A DNA stretch of 64,000 nucleotides from Haloarchaeobius amylolyticus (lineage in GTDB: Archaea; Halobacteriota; Halobacteria; Halobacteriales; Natrialbaceae), in assembly GCF_026616195.1 (NCBI RefSeq), contig NZ_JANHDH010000002.1, positions 372,001 through 436,000 on the forward strand, in the 5' to 3' direction. Below are positions 8,487 to 16,708 of this stretch, piece by piece; position 1 is the stretch's first letter, and each line of letters starts with the position of its first letter. Under the pieces are notes generated by a model. That model did no database searches, was not told the DNA's origin, and saw only the letters and a program-made list of their open reading frames with translations. The translations under genes were made by a program, and so were the position numbers.

Positions 8487-8878
8487 CGGTCCACCTCCGG
8501 CTCGTCGACGGCGGCGAGCAGCGCCTCGGCGCGGTCCGTCGTCCGGTAGTACCGCCACTTGCCCTCCTTGCGGCGGGCGACGAGGCCGGCACCTGTCAGG
8601 TCCGAGAGCGCGTGGCTGATGGCGCTCTCGCTCACGTCCAGCAGCGGGTCGAACTCGCAGACGCAGAGTTCGCCGTCGGCCGCCGCCAGCAGGCGCACGA
8701 TGCGGTAGCGCGTCTCGTTCGCGAGCGCGCCGAAGACCCCGACGTCGTCGTCGCCCCGGTCGAGGGCGGCCTCGGTCCGGAGGTCGTCCAGTTCGGCGAC
8801 GCGGGCGGCCACGTCGGTGTCACAGCACTCGCCAGCCTGGTCGGCGATGAGGCGCTCCAGGCGCTCGGTCTGAGCCAT
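8483..8878 (-). CDS. arsR: ArsR-family metalloregulatory repressor
   Basis: A 131-residue winged-helix protein. GALANETRYRIVRLLAAADGELCVCEFDPLLDVSESAISHALSDL carries the HTH, and the ELCVCE motif in the recognition helix region matches the As(III)-binding cysteines of classical ArsR (ELCVCDL). A further GECCD near the N-terminus could add a metal site. First gene of the arsR-arsC-membrane protein operon. The inverted repeat at 8883-8902 lies between its TATA-like box and start codon, consistent with autorepression relieved by arsenite or antimonite. Confidence 0.9.
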   Translation of the reverse strand: MAQTERLERLIADQAGECCDTDVAARVAELDDLRTEAALDRGDDDVGVFGALANETRYRIVRLLAAADGELCVCEFDPLLDVSESAISHALSDLTGAGLVARRKEGKWRYYRTTDRAEALLAAVDEPEVDR

Positions 8879-8882
8879 ATCT

Positions 8883-8902
8883 GAACGATTCAGCAATCGT
8901 TC
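8883..8902 (-). promoter_or_regulatory. arsR operator: GAACGATT-N4-AATCGTTC
   Basis: Perfect 8-base inverted repeat (8883-8890 and 8895-8902) directly between the start codon of arsR (8878) and a TATA-like TTTATC on the minus strand (about 8904-8909). That TATA box predicts transcription start at about 8880, so the repeat covers the start site, the expected position for an ArsR repressor. Confidence 0.65.
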
Positions 8903-8920
8903 GGATAAACGCTCTGGTCG

Positions 8921-8950
8921 GTTCACAGTTCCTGTGACGGACGTTCACAG
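8921..8950. repeat. GTTCACAG direct repeats upstream of the ars promoter
   Basis: GTTCACAG occurs at 8921-8928 and 8943-8950, a 22-base period (about two helical turns). The first copy also forms TCACAG-TTC-CTGTGA (8923-8937), a perfect 6-base-arm palindrome. They sit just upstream of the TATA/BRE region of arsR and could bind a second regulator. Confidence 0.4.
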
Positions 8951-8976
8951 GATGAGCGCTATCGAGACGGGGCGGC

Positions 8977-9423
8977 TCACGTCTCGTCCACGTCGCCGGT
9001 CCGCCGGCCCGTCACCTCGTCGGGGTGGAGCGCCCAGAACGTCGGCTCCAGTTCGGCGACGTCCTCACCGAAGACGCGGAGTGGCTGGTACAGCTCGTTG
9101 ATCTGGGTGTCCGTCAGGCCCTCGGCGGGCCGGAGGTCGCCCCGGACGAGGATGCTCCAGGACTCGTCGCTCTCGGGCGACCCGTAGAGCACGAGCGTCG
9201 CGGTGGTGGTCGCCTCGACGTAGTGCATCTTGTCGCTGTCCTCGTGGTCGGCGAGGCGGACGAGGATGCGCCCGTCGTCGGCGCTGTAGTGGTAGGAGAT
9301 GGGGATGGCGTAGGCGTCGCCGTCGTCTGCCAGCGCGAGGGTCCCGTGTCCCTGTTCGGCGAGCCGCCGTTCGACCTCGTCCGGCTCCATGCCGAACGTG
9401 TAGACGTATTCGACGTGTTTCAT
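8977..9423 (-). CDS. pyridoxamine 5'-phosphate oxidase family (FMN-binding split barrel) protein
   Basis: A 148-residue protein with the split-barrel pattern of the PNPOx-like family: GTLALADDGDAYAIPISYHYSADDGRILVRL, then YVEATTTATLVLYGSPESDESWSILVRGDLR. Such proteins bind FMN or related flavins and F420 through this barrel. Dedicated PNPOx residues for pyridoxine phosphate are not evident, so a general flavin reductase or flavin-binding protein is more likely. Monocistronic, divergent from mobA with about 75 bases between start codons. Confidence 0.75.
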   Translation of the reverse strand: MKHVEYVYTFGMEPDEVERRLAEQGHGTLALADDGDAYAIPISYHYSADDGRILVRLADHEDSDKMHYVEATTTATLVLYGSPESDESWSILVRGDLRPAEGLTDTQINELYQPLRVFGEDVAELEPTFWALHPDEVTGRRTGDVDET

Positions 9424-9498
9424 AGGTGAACATACGATGCGGGGGGAGAAGGCCGTTCCCCCGGGGCCTATTTGGGGCTGGCCGCCGGACTCGGTCGC

Positions 9499-10086
9499 AT
9501 GACCGGGAGACGCGCGGGCCTCGTCCTCGCCGGCGGGTTCTCGACCCGTTTCGGCGACCGTGACAAGGCGGTCGCGGCCTACGACGGCGAGCCGATGGTC
9601 CGCCGGGTCGTCCGGCGCGTCGGGGAGGTGACAGACGGCGTGGTGGTGAACTGCCGGGCCGAACAGGTGCCGGCGCTCCGGACCGAACTGTCCGGGTATC
9701 CCCGGGTCGCGCTCGCGGTGGACCCGGTTCCCGACCGCGGGCCGATGGCGGGTATCTGGGCGGGGCTTCGTGCGATTCGCGCCCCCTACACCGCGGTCGT
9801 GGCCTGCGACATGCCACAGGTGGACCCCGAGTTCCTCGAACTGCTCTTCGAGCGCGCTGCCGGGGCCGACGGCGCCCTGGTCCGGACCGACGACGGCTGG
9901 TTCCAGACCACGCAGGCGGTCTACCGGACCGACGCGATGCGGGCGGCCTGCGAGCAGGTGCTCGGGGGCGAGGACGCCCGCATCCTCGCGGCGCTCGACA
10001 GGCTGACGATACGGGAACTATCCGAGAACGCGGTGCCGGACATGACGACGTTCACGGACGTGAACGAGGTTGGAGACCTGCCGTAG
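9499..10086 (+). CDS. mobA: molybdenum cofactor guanylyltransferase MobA
   Basis: A 195-residue nucleotidyltransferase: GLVLAGGFSTRFGDRDKA is the GTP-binding loop (LAGGxSxRFGxDK), DRGPMAGIWAGL and VVACDMPQVDPEFL are the family's conserved second and third motifs with the metal-binding Asp. It attaches GMP to molybdopterin to make the guanine dinucleotide cofactor used by DMSO-reductase-family enzymes such as the adjacent formate dehydrogenase. The ATG at 9499 is about 27 bases after a TATA-like CTATTTGG, so the mRNA is probably leaderless. Converges with yqeC, 12 bases apart. Confidence 0.9.
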   Translation: MTGRRAGLVLAGGFSTRFGDRDKAVAAYDGEPMVRRVVRRVGEVTDGVVVNCRAEQVPALRTELSGYPRVALAVDPVPDRGPMAGIWAGLRAIRAPYTAVVACDMPQVDPEFLELLFERAAGADGALVRTDDGWFQTTQAVYRTDAMRAACEQVLGGEDARILAALDRLTIRELSENAVPDMTTFTDVNEVGDLP

Positions 10087-10098
10087 GTGGGGCCTCCC

Positions 10099-10830
10099 CT
10101 AGACGACGTCGACCACCGGGTCGTCCTCGTCCAGCAGACACGTCAGGACCACGCGGTCGACGCGGTCGCTCTGGTCGTAGATCTCGGCGGCGACCTCGCG
10201 GGCGGTGGCCTCGAGGTCGTCGTCGTCGACCATGTTCAGGACCGGGACGACGGTCGCGTCCTCGGGAACGTTCTTCAGCCCGCCGTCGGGGTCGGTGAGC
10301 ACCTGCGCGACGTGGCGCGCCGTGATGACACCGCCGATGCGCATGTTGGTGATGTCGACGACTGACTCGGGCCGGTGGACCACGAGGTCCGAGAGCGCCT
10401 GGCCGACGATCTGGACGCTGACCATCGGGCAGACGGCGTCGGTGGTCGCCGGAATCATCGGTTCGAGGTCGCCGGGCGCCTTGAACAGTTTCCCGCGCGC
10501 CCCGTCGGCCTTGACGAGGACGGGCACGTCGGCGGCCTCGGAGAGTTCTGCGACGGTCTCGACGTCGTAGCCGCGGTAGCGGTCCTTGCGGTCCTGTTCG
10601 CGGACCAGTCCCAGCGGCCAGTCGTCGGGCTGGGCGTCGGCGAGGGCGGTGACGGGGTCCTCGGTCGCCACGACCCGGCCGACGTGGCCGTCGAAGATGG
10701 GGATGCGGACCGTGCTGGTGACGACCGCCTCGTGGAGGTCGCGCGCGAGGGTGTAGAGCAGGGACTTCTTCCCGCCCGCACCGACCACGCAGACCGTGCC
10801 CTCGCTCGGGACGGCCTCCGTCAGTCGCAC
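10099..10830 (-). CDS. yqeC: YqeC-family putative selenium/molybdenum cofactor biosynthesis protein
   Basis: A 243-residue protein with a GTG start. The N-terminal P-loop-like GAGGKKSLLYTLAR (from residue 17), TSTVRI, the VLVKADGARGKLFKAPGDLEPMIP block and a long RIGGVITARHVAQVL segment match the YqeC family. In bacteria this family is linked to selenium-dependent molybdenum hydroxylases. Here it overlaps the end of fdhA by 10 bases, so the two are co-transcribed, and no selD, selA or molybdenum hydroxylase gene is visible. Its role may thus be in cofactor maturation for the formate dehydrogenase. Confidence 0.8.
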   Translation of the reverse strand: MRLTEAVPSEGTVCVVGAGGKKSLLYTLARDLHEAVVTSTVRIPIFDGHVGRVVATEDPVTALADAQPDDWPLGLVREQDRKDRYRGYDVETVAELSEAADVPVLVKADGARGKLFKAPGDLEPMIPATTDAVCPMVSVQIVGQALSDLVVHRPESVVDITNMRIGGVITARHVAQVLTDPDGGLKNVPEDATVVPVLNMVDDDDLEATAREVAAEIYDQSDRVDRVVLTCLLDEDDPVVDVV

Positions 10831-12875
10831 GAGACCACCTCCACGCGGACCGCGCTGTGCTTGTATTCGGGAATCTTCGCCTCGGGGTCGAGGGTGTCGC
10901 CGGTGAGCACGTTCACGAGTGGGTCATCGTCGTGGAAGGTCATGAATACCGCCCCACGGCGGATGGCCGGCGTCACCTCGGCGGCGACGGTCACCGCCCC
11001 GCGGTCGTTCTCGACGCGGACCGTCTCGCCGTCCTCGATGCCCCTCGCTTCGGCATCGTCGGGGTGTATCTGGAGCGTCTCGGCGCCCCGGAGGCGCAGC
11101 AGGGTGTCCGAGCGACGGGTGACCGCGCCGCTGTTGAAGTGCTCGATGACCCGGCCCGTGGTGAGCACGAGGTCGTCCTCGGCGACGGGGTCGACGGGGT
11201 CGACGTGCTCGACCACCCGGAACTCGGCGGTCCGGTCACCGTGCTCGAACCGGTCGACGTGGAGCACGTCGGTCCCCGACTCGGCACCTTCGGGGAAGGG
11301 CCAGCGCAGGCTCCCGTCGCCGATGTTCTCGTAGCGCATCCCGCCGTAGATGGGCGTGGCGCGGGTGAGTTCCGCGAACACCTGCGCCGGGCTGTCGTAC
11401 TCGAAGGCGTCGTCGGTGATGCGCCGGCCGAGTTCCCGGATGATGGCGAGGTCGGTCCGGGCGTCGCCCGGCGGGGTCGTGTTCGGGCGCATGCGCATGA
11501 CCTGCCGGTCGGTGTTCGTGACGGTGCCCTCCTTCTCGGCCCACGCGCTGCCCGGGAGGACCACGTCGGCGTACTCGGTGGTCTCGCTCGGGAAGATGTC
11601 GTGGACGACGAGGAAGCACTCCTCGAGCTGTTCGCGCACCCGGGACTGGTTCGGCTCCGTGACGGCCACGTTCTCGGCGAAGACGTAGGCGGCGTGGACC
11701 GACTCGCCCATCGCGTGGGTCGCCTCGACCTCGGTCAGGCCGGGGGCGGCGGGAATCGCGGCCGGGTCGACGCCCCACACGTCGGCGAGGTCGGCGCGGC
11801 CCTCGTCGTCGGTGACGGGGCGATAGCCGGGCAGGACCGAGGGAAGCGCGCCCACGTCGCCGGCGCCCTGCACGTTGTTCTGGCCGCGGAGGGGGTTGAC
11901 GCCCGAGCCGGGTTTGCCGACGTTCCCGGTCAGGAGCGCGAGATTGAGCAGCGCGTGGACGTTGGCGGTCCCGCAGTGGTGCTGGCTCATGCCCATCCCG
12001 GTGAAGATGGCGGCGGCGTCGGCCTCGCCGTAGGCGCGCGCCGCGGCCCGGAGGTCCTCGGGGTCGACGCCCGCCTGTTCGGCCGCCGCGTCGACGTCCA
12101 CCTCCCCGAGGAACTGCTTCAGGGGGCCGAACTCGGTCGTCCGGTCGGCGATGAACCCGGCGTCGACCAGCCCCTCCTCGACGACGACCGCGGCCATCGC
12201 GTTCAGCAGCGGAATGTCGTACCCCGGGCGCACGGGCAGGTGGTGGTCGGCAGCCTCCGTGGTGTCGGTCGCCCGCGGGTCGACGTGTATCATCGTCGTC
12301 CCCTGCTTGATGGCCGGGAGCAGGTACGACCGGAAGATGACGGGGTGGTTCACCGCCGGGTTCGCGCCCACGACGAGGAAGCAGTCGGCCTCGGTGAGGT
12401 CGTCGAGGGTGTTCGTCATCGCGCCCGCACCGAAGCGCGCGCCCATCGCCGCGACCGTCGAGGAGTGACAGAGCCGCGCGCAGTTGTCCACGTTGTTCGT
12501 CCCGCACAGGCGTGCGACCTTCTGGAGCAGGTAGTTCTCCTCGTTCGTGCAGTTCGAGGAGGCGAAGAAGTACAGCGAGTCCGGCCCATGCTGGTCCAGG
12601 ACCGTACCGAACTCCTGCTCGATGCGCTTCCATGCCTCCTCCCAGCTCGCCTCGTGGAGCTTCCCGTCGCCCCGGCGGATCCGGGGGGTGGTCAGGCGCT
12701 CGTCGTCGGTGACCGCGTCGTAGGCCGCGACCCCCTTCGGGCAGACCTCGCCCTTGCGGTTGACCGGCCCGCGCCAGCCGGTCGCCTTCCCCGACGCCGG
12801 GGCGTACTCGATGCCGCAGCCGACCCCGCAGAACGGACAGATGCTGTGGGCTGGCTCGTGGGTACGGTCGTCCAT
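10821..12875 (-). CDS. fdhA: formate dehydrogenase catalytic subunit (molybdopterin, cysteine type)
   Basis: A 684-residue DMSO-reductase-family enzyme. The N-terminal [4Fe-4S] site is C13-x2-C16-x3-C20-x24-C45 followed by PKG. The catalytic motif NNVDNCARLCHSSTVAAM places Cys136 where E. coli FdhF has selenocysteine, with the next residue His conserved. Molybdopterin guanine dinucleotide domains follow and the C-terminal domain ends VRVEVVSCD. No ferredoxin or NAD-binding subunit is adjacent, so the electron acceptor is unknown. The ATG at 12875 is preferred; a TATA-like ATTTACG lies about 27 bases before it. An in-frame ATG at 12890 would add five residues. Confidence 0.87.
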   Translation of the reverse strand: MDDRTHEPAHSICPFCGVGCGIEYAPASGKATGWRGPVNRKGEVCPKGVAAYDAVTDDERLTTPRIRRGDGKLHEASWEEAWKRIEQEFGTVLDQHGPDSLYFFASSNCTNEENYLLQKVARLCGTNNVDNCARLCHSSTVAAMGARFGAGAMTNTLDDLTEADCFLVVGANPAVNHPVIFRSYLLPAIKQGTTMIHVDPRATDTTEAADHHLPVRPGYDIPLLNAMAAVVVEEGLVDAGFIADRTTEFGPLKQFLGEVDVDAAAEQAGVDPEDLRAAARAYGEADAAAIFTGMGMSQHHCGTANVHALLNLALLTGNVGKPGSGVNPLRGQNNVQGAGDVGALPSVLPGYRPVTDDEGRADLADVWGVDPAAIPAAPGLTEVEATHAMGESVHAAYVFAENVAVTEPNQSRVREQLEECFLVVHDIFPSETTEYADVVLPGSAWAEKEGTVTNTDRQVMRMRPNTTPPGDARTDLAIIRELGRRITDDAFEYDSPAQVFAELTRATPIYGGMRYENIGDGSLRWPFPEGAESGTDVLHVDRFEHGDRTAEFRVVEHVDPVDPVAEDDLVLTTGRVIEHFNSGAVTRRSDTLLRLRGAETLQIHPDDAEARGIEDGETVRVENDRGAVTVAAEVTPAIRRGAVFMTFHDDDPLVNVLTGDTLDPEAKIPEYKHSAVRVEVVSCD

Positions 12876-12948
12876 ACAGTCACGTGACACGCGGCAGGCG
12901 TAAATGTTCGCGACAGGCCTTATTGTTCCACTCGCGCTACTCTCCCGT

Positions 12949-13356
12949 ATGGTATCGACTGGTCATCGGCTGGAGGAGTCGGGAGGGAACGCGGCGACCA
13001 CCACGGTCGACGTGAAGTGCACCGGCCACGTCCGCACCGCGGTCGGCCAGCCGCGCATGGAGTACACCTTCGAGGGGGACACTCTCCGGGAGTTCCTCGA
13101 CGCGTTCCTCGAGGAGTACGACGTGGCGGACCTCCTCATCGCCGAGAGCGAGACGGAGTCGACCCACCGGGGCTGGGTCCCCGACGCGGAGGACCTCCCC
13201 GGTACCTGGCGGAAGAACCCGGAAGGCGAACAGAGCCGGCGCTACGCCCGTATCTGTGTCAACGGCCGGTTCAACGAGCACCTCGACGGGCTCGACACCG
13301 AGCTGGAAGCGGGCGACCGCGTCGCCCTGATGTACCCGTTCATCTACTGCTGCTGA
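12949..13356 (+). CDS. MoaD/ThiS-fold (ubiquitin-like) protein ending in Cys-Cys
   Basis: A 135-residue protein. Residues ~22-135 have a beta-grasp pattern: TVDVKCTGHVRTAVGQPRMEYTF, DTLREFLDAFLEEY, then ARICVNGRFNEHLDGLDTELEAGDRVALMYPFIYCC. The last strands correspond to the VNG...L..GDEVA.(I/L)PP segment of MoaD and SAMP proteins. Those normally end in Gly-Gly, which is adenylated; this one ends in Tyr-Cys-Cys. It is divergent from fdhA, and a TATA-like CTTATTG about 27 bases upstream suggests a leaderless mRNA. Function is unknown; a persulfide carrier or a degenerate modifier are possible. Confidence 0.65.
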   Translation: MVSTGHRLEESGGNAATTTVDVKCTGHVRTAVGQPRMEYTFEGDTLREFLDAFLEEYDVADLLIAESETESTHRGWVPDAEDLPGTWRKNPEGEQSRRYARICVNGRFNEHLDGLDTELEAGDRVALMYPFIYCC

Positions 13357-13385
13357 GACCGCTACGAGAATCGGTTTCTCGCCTG

Positions 13386-14318
13386 CTACTGCCGCCCGTG
13401 GACCCTGCCTGCTGCCTGCACCGCGCCGGCCAGCGGCAGCACGATCCACGCCAGTAGCCCGGCCCCGGCGAGTGCCGGCGGGAGCGACGAACTCGCGATG
13501 GCGGCGCCGACGCCGCCCCCGGTCGTCTGGACGCCCGAGAGCACCAGCACCCGGAAGCAGTCCGCCGGGTTCAGGAGCACCAGCGCGGTGACGACGACCT
13601 CGGGCGGGTCGGCGAACACGACCGCCGAGAGCGCGAGCAGGTCGTGCGCGAAGACGAACCAGACCCACGCCAGCAGGACCCCGCCCAGCGCGTGGGTCTT
13701 CTCGCGCGCCAGCGTCGACACCAGCACCGCGATGGCGAGGAACGCGAGGCCGGCCCCGACGGCGGCGAGCAGGAACCGGGCGTAGGGGCCCAGTCCCGAG
13801 ACGCCGACGAACCGGAACAGGAGCGCGCCGCCGAAGCCGAAGCCGACGGCGAGCGCGGCGACCAGCCCGAGCGCCCGCCCGAGGTAGGTCCCGAGCAGGA
13901 CCCGCGACCGCCGGACCGGCAGCGCGAACAGCATGTCGAGGGTGCCGCGCTCGGCCGGTTCGACGACCGCGGCGTACCCGAACGCCAGCGCCGCGAGCGG
14001 GACGAGGTAGACCGAGAACTCGGCGAGCGAGACGACGACCGCGCCGGCGCGGCCGGTGCCCGCGCCCGCCCCGCTGGCGGCCGCGACCGCGAGCGAGACG
14101 ACCGCGAACAGGGCCGCGAGCCCGACCGGCCAGCGCGACCGCGACAGGGTGCGATACTCGCGGTCGGCCAGGGTCAGGACGTGCCCGAGACCGCCCAGTG
14201 CGGGCAGCGACGCGGTGAGCGCACCGAGTCTCACCGCGCTCTCGGTGGCCGTCGCCGTGCCGCCGTCGGGGCGGGTTTCGGCACCTTCGTCCTCAAGGTA
14301 CTCGCGTTCGTCCGTCAT
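13386..14318 (-). CDS. nosY: NosY-type ABC transporter permease
   Basis: A 310-residue ABC-2-type permease with about six membrane helices and an N-terminal acidic tail. The first cytoplasmic region EYRTLSRSRWPVGLAALFAVVSL and GTLDMLFALPVRRSRVLLGTYLGRAL are typical of NosY. Last gene of the nos operon; its ATG overlaps the stop of nosF (ATGA, 14315-14318). In N2O reducers NosFY energise delivery of sulfur or copper to the CuZ centre of NosZ. The gene order ties it to that role here. Confidence 0.85.
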   Translation of the reverse strand: MTDEREYLEDEGAETRPDGGTATATESAVRLGALTASLPALGGLGHVLTLADREYRTLSRSRWPVGLAALFAVVSLAVAAASGAGAGTGRAGAVVVSLAEFSVYLVPLAALAFGYAAVVEPAERGTLDMLFALPVRRSRVLLGTYLGRALGLVAALAVGFGFGGALLFRFVGVSGLGPYARFLLAAVGAGLAFLAIAVLVSTLAREKTHALGGVLLAWVWFVFAHDLLALSAVVFADPPEVVVTALVLLNPADCFRVLVLSGVQTTGGGVGAAIASSSLPPALAGAGLLAWIVLPLAGAVQAAGRVHGRQ

Positions 14319-15289
14319 GCCGGCTCACCCCCGTCCTCCGCGAAGACCTCGTTCGCGGGCCGGTCGTCCGCGACGTGCTGGCGGAAGGCGTCCGCGAAGC
14401 CGGGGCCCTCGACCTCGAACTCGGTCACGGCGACCGCGTCGCGGATGGCGTCGAGGACGGGGCCCTCGTCGCCCCGCGGGCAGGTGACGACCAGCGGGTC
14501 GCCGGCCTGCTCGACCGCGGCGTCCGGGACGGCTTCGAGGTCGGCGACCGCCTCGACCGCGGCGGCGGGGTCGGCGTCGGGCGCGAGCCGACAGGTCACG
14601 GTCGCCGCGGTCGCGACCGCGGTCCGCAGCTCGTCGACCGGCCCGGTGACGACCTCGTGGCCGTCACGGAGGATGGTCGCGCGGTCGCACAGTGCCTCGA
14701 CCTCGCGCAGGTCGTGGCTCGTCAGGACGACCGTCATCGCCGTCTCCGCGATGGACCGGACCACGTCGTGGAAGTCCGCGACGCCCTCGGGGTCGAGGCC
14801 GGCGGTCGGCTCGTCCAGCAGGAGCACGTCGGGGCGGGTGAGCAGGGTCGTCCCGAGCCCGAGCCGGCGGGTCATCCCGTTGGAGTACCCCGCCACCTCG
14901 CGGTCGGCCGCGTCTTCGAGGCCGACCGTCGCCAGCACCCGGCGGACCCGGCGCTCGCGCTCGTCGGCCGGCACCTCCCGGAGGCGGGCGTAGTAGGTCA
15001 GCACCTCGCGCCCGGTCAGGCGCGGCTCGAAGCCGGCGTCCTCGGGCAGGAACCCGACGTGCCGGCGGCGCTCGACGCCCGCGTCGGCCCCGTAACCGGC
15101 GACCCGGACCTCGCCCTCGTCGGGCGTCTCGTGCCCGACGAGCAGGCGGAACAGGGTGGTCTTGCCGGCGCCGTTGGTCCCGACGAGGCCGAACGTCTCG
15201 CCGCGGTCGACCGACAGCGAGACGCCGTCGAGTGCGGTCACCGAACCGTACGTCTGCCGGACCTCGGTCACGTCAATCATCGTCGTCAT
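14315..15289 (-). CDS. nosF: NosF-type ABC transporter ATP-binding protein
   Basis: A 324-residue ABC ATPase: Walker A GTNGAGKTTLF, signature YSNGMTRRLGLG in place of LSGGQ, Walker B VLLLDEPTAGLDPEG and a switch histidine in VLTSHDLREVEAL. The C-terminal ~100 residues form a short accessory domain. It pairs with nosY downstream and overlaps nosD by 17 bases at its 5' end (7 if the in-frame ATG at 15280 is used). The expected role is to power NosDFY in CuZ centre maturation of nitrous-oxide reductase. Confidence 0.9.
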   Translation of the reverse strand: MTTMIDVTEVRQTYGSVTALDGVSLSVDRGETFGLVGTNGAGKTTLFRLLVGHETPDEGEVRVAGYGADAGVERRRHVGFLPEDAGFEPRLTGREVLTYYARLREVPADERERRVRRVLATVGLEDAADREVAGYSNGMTRRLGLGTTLLTRPDVLLLDEPTAGLDPEGVADFHDVVRSIAETAMTVVLTSHDLREVEALCDRATILRDGHEVVTGPVDELRTAVATAATVTCRLAPDADPAAAVEAVADLEAVPDAAVEQAGDPLVVTCPRGDEGPVLDAIRDAVAVTEFEVEGPGFADAFRQHVADDRPANEVFAEDGGEPA

Positions 15290-16706
15290 AGTATCGCCTC
15301 CAGTTGTCGTGTGGTGGCCGGACGAGCGGGTGCTGGTCCACGACCCCCGGCGCCTCGATGACGGGCACCGAGCGCTCGGCCGTGCGGACCACCGCGAACG
15401 CGGGCGAGTCGGTGAAGACGCTCGCCTCGGGGTGCTGTGCGACGAGGTGTTCGACCAGCCCGGCCGGCTGGTAGCGCGTCTCGCTCACCCCGTCCTGGTC
15501 GGTGTCGGCGGTGGTCGCCGCCGACCAGTAGTTGCCCGCGTCCGTCCCGTTCCAGGCGACCTGCTCGCCGAGGACGGCCTTCACCGGCCGGTCGTTCCGG
15601 ACGAAACTGTTGTGGTGGACGCGCTCGCGGACGCTCCCGGCCGAGAGGTGGACGCCGACGCGGTTCTCCATCACCAGGTTGTGCGTGATGGTGTTGTTCA
15701 GCGAGTTGTACACGAACAGCCCCTGCCCGTTCCCGACCACCTCGTTCCCCCGCAGGACGCTGTGGTCGATGGACTTGACCATGATGCCGTGGCCGCTCTG
15801 CCCCGTGTTGTTCACCGCGGTGTTGTTCTCGATGCGCAGGTACTCCGAGATCATCAGCGCGTAGCCCGCGTCGTTGTCGAACGCGGTGTTGTTCCGCAAC
15901 ACGCAGTGGTCGGAGTACATGTAGTGGACCCCGTACCGGAGGTCCCACATGGTGTTGCCCGTGGCGACGACCTCGCTCGCCCACGAGTAGTAGACGCCGT
16001 CGCGGACGTCCGTGATGCGGTTGTCCCGGACGACGGCGCCGGTCGCACGGTAGAGCTGGATGCCGTTCCCGCGGTCGGTGAGCGACTCGACCGACTCGCG
16101 CCCGACGATGGTGTTGTCGAGGACCCGCACGTCCTCGGTGCCGTCGACCCAGACGCCGAAGGTCATGTCCGTCACGCGGTTGTCCCGGACGGTGACGCCC
16201 TCGCCGTCGACCCAGATGGCCGCGTCGTTCTCGCTGGTCTGCCAGCCCGAGTTGCGGACCCAGAGCCCCCGGACCGTGACGTCCGGGGCGTCGATGGTGA
16301 GCACGTCACCCTCGCCGTCTCCCCGGACGAGAGCCTCCCGCGGCCCGGCCCCGCGGATGGTGACGTTCGGCGTGGTGACCGTCACGGTCTCGTCGAACCG
16401 TCCCTCGACGCGGACCACGTCGCCCGGCTCGGCGGCGTCGAGCGCGGCCCGGAGCGTGTCGTACTCGGTGTCGCCGACGCGAGCGACGCCGTCCTCGGTG
16501 GGTGCCTCGAAGTCGAGTTCGCGGGCGACCGACGGGTCGAAGTCGACCTGTCGGCCGGCGTCGGTGCTGGCTGCGGCGCTGCCGTCGCCGCCGGCACCGG
16601 CGTCGCTCGCGGCGCTGGCCGCCGGCCCGGCGACCGCGATGCCGGCGGCTGCCAGCACCACGACGAGGGCGACCGCGACGATGCCGTACTCCCGGACCTC
16701 GCGCAC
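15273..16706 (-). CDS. nosD: NosD periplasmic-type maturation protein
   Basis: A 477-residue secreted protein starting with GTG. Residues ~8-32 form a Sec-type signal peptide (IVAVALVVVLAAAGIAVAG). The rest is a right-handed beta-helix with many parallel-beta repeats (NxxxxNxxGIxxxxSxxxxIxxNxI pattern, for instance VTVRDNRVTDMTFGVWVDGT, IENNTAVNNTGQSGHGIMV), the fold of NosD and CASH-domain proteins. NosD works with NosFY outside the membrane to assemble the copper-sulfide site. The gap to the upstream ORF is only two bases. Confidence 0.88.
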   Translation of the reverse strand: MREVREYGIVAVALVVVLAAAGIAVAGPAASAASDAGAGGDGSAAASTDAGRQVDFDPSVARELDFEAPTEDGVARVGDTEYDTLRAALDAAEPGDVVRVEGRFDETVTVTTPNVTIRGAGPREALVRGDGEGDVLTIDAPDVTVRGLWVRNSGWQTSENDAAIWVDGEGVTVRDNRVTDMTFGVWVDGTEDVRVLDNTIVGRESVESLTDRGNGIQLYRATGAVVRDNRITDVRDGVYYSWASEVVATGNTMWDLRYGVHYMYSDHCVLRNNTAFDNDAGYALMISEYLRIENNTAVNNTGQSGHGIMVKSIDHSVLRGNEVVGNGQGLFVYNSLNNTITHNLVMENRVGVHLSAGSVRERVHHNSFVRNDRPVKAVLGEQVAWNGTDAGNYWSAATTADTDQDGVSETRYQPAGLVEHLVAQHPEASVFTDSPAFAVVRTAERSVPVIEAPGVVDQHPLVRPPHDNWRRYYDDDD

Positions 16707-16708
16707 GG

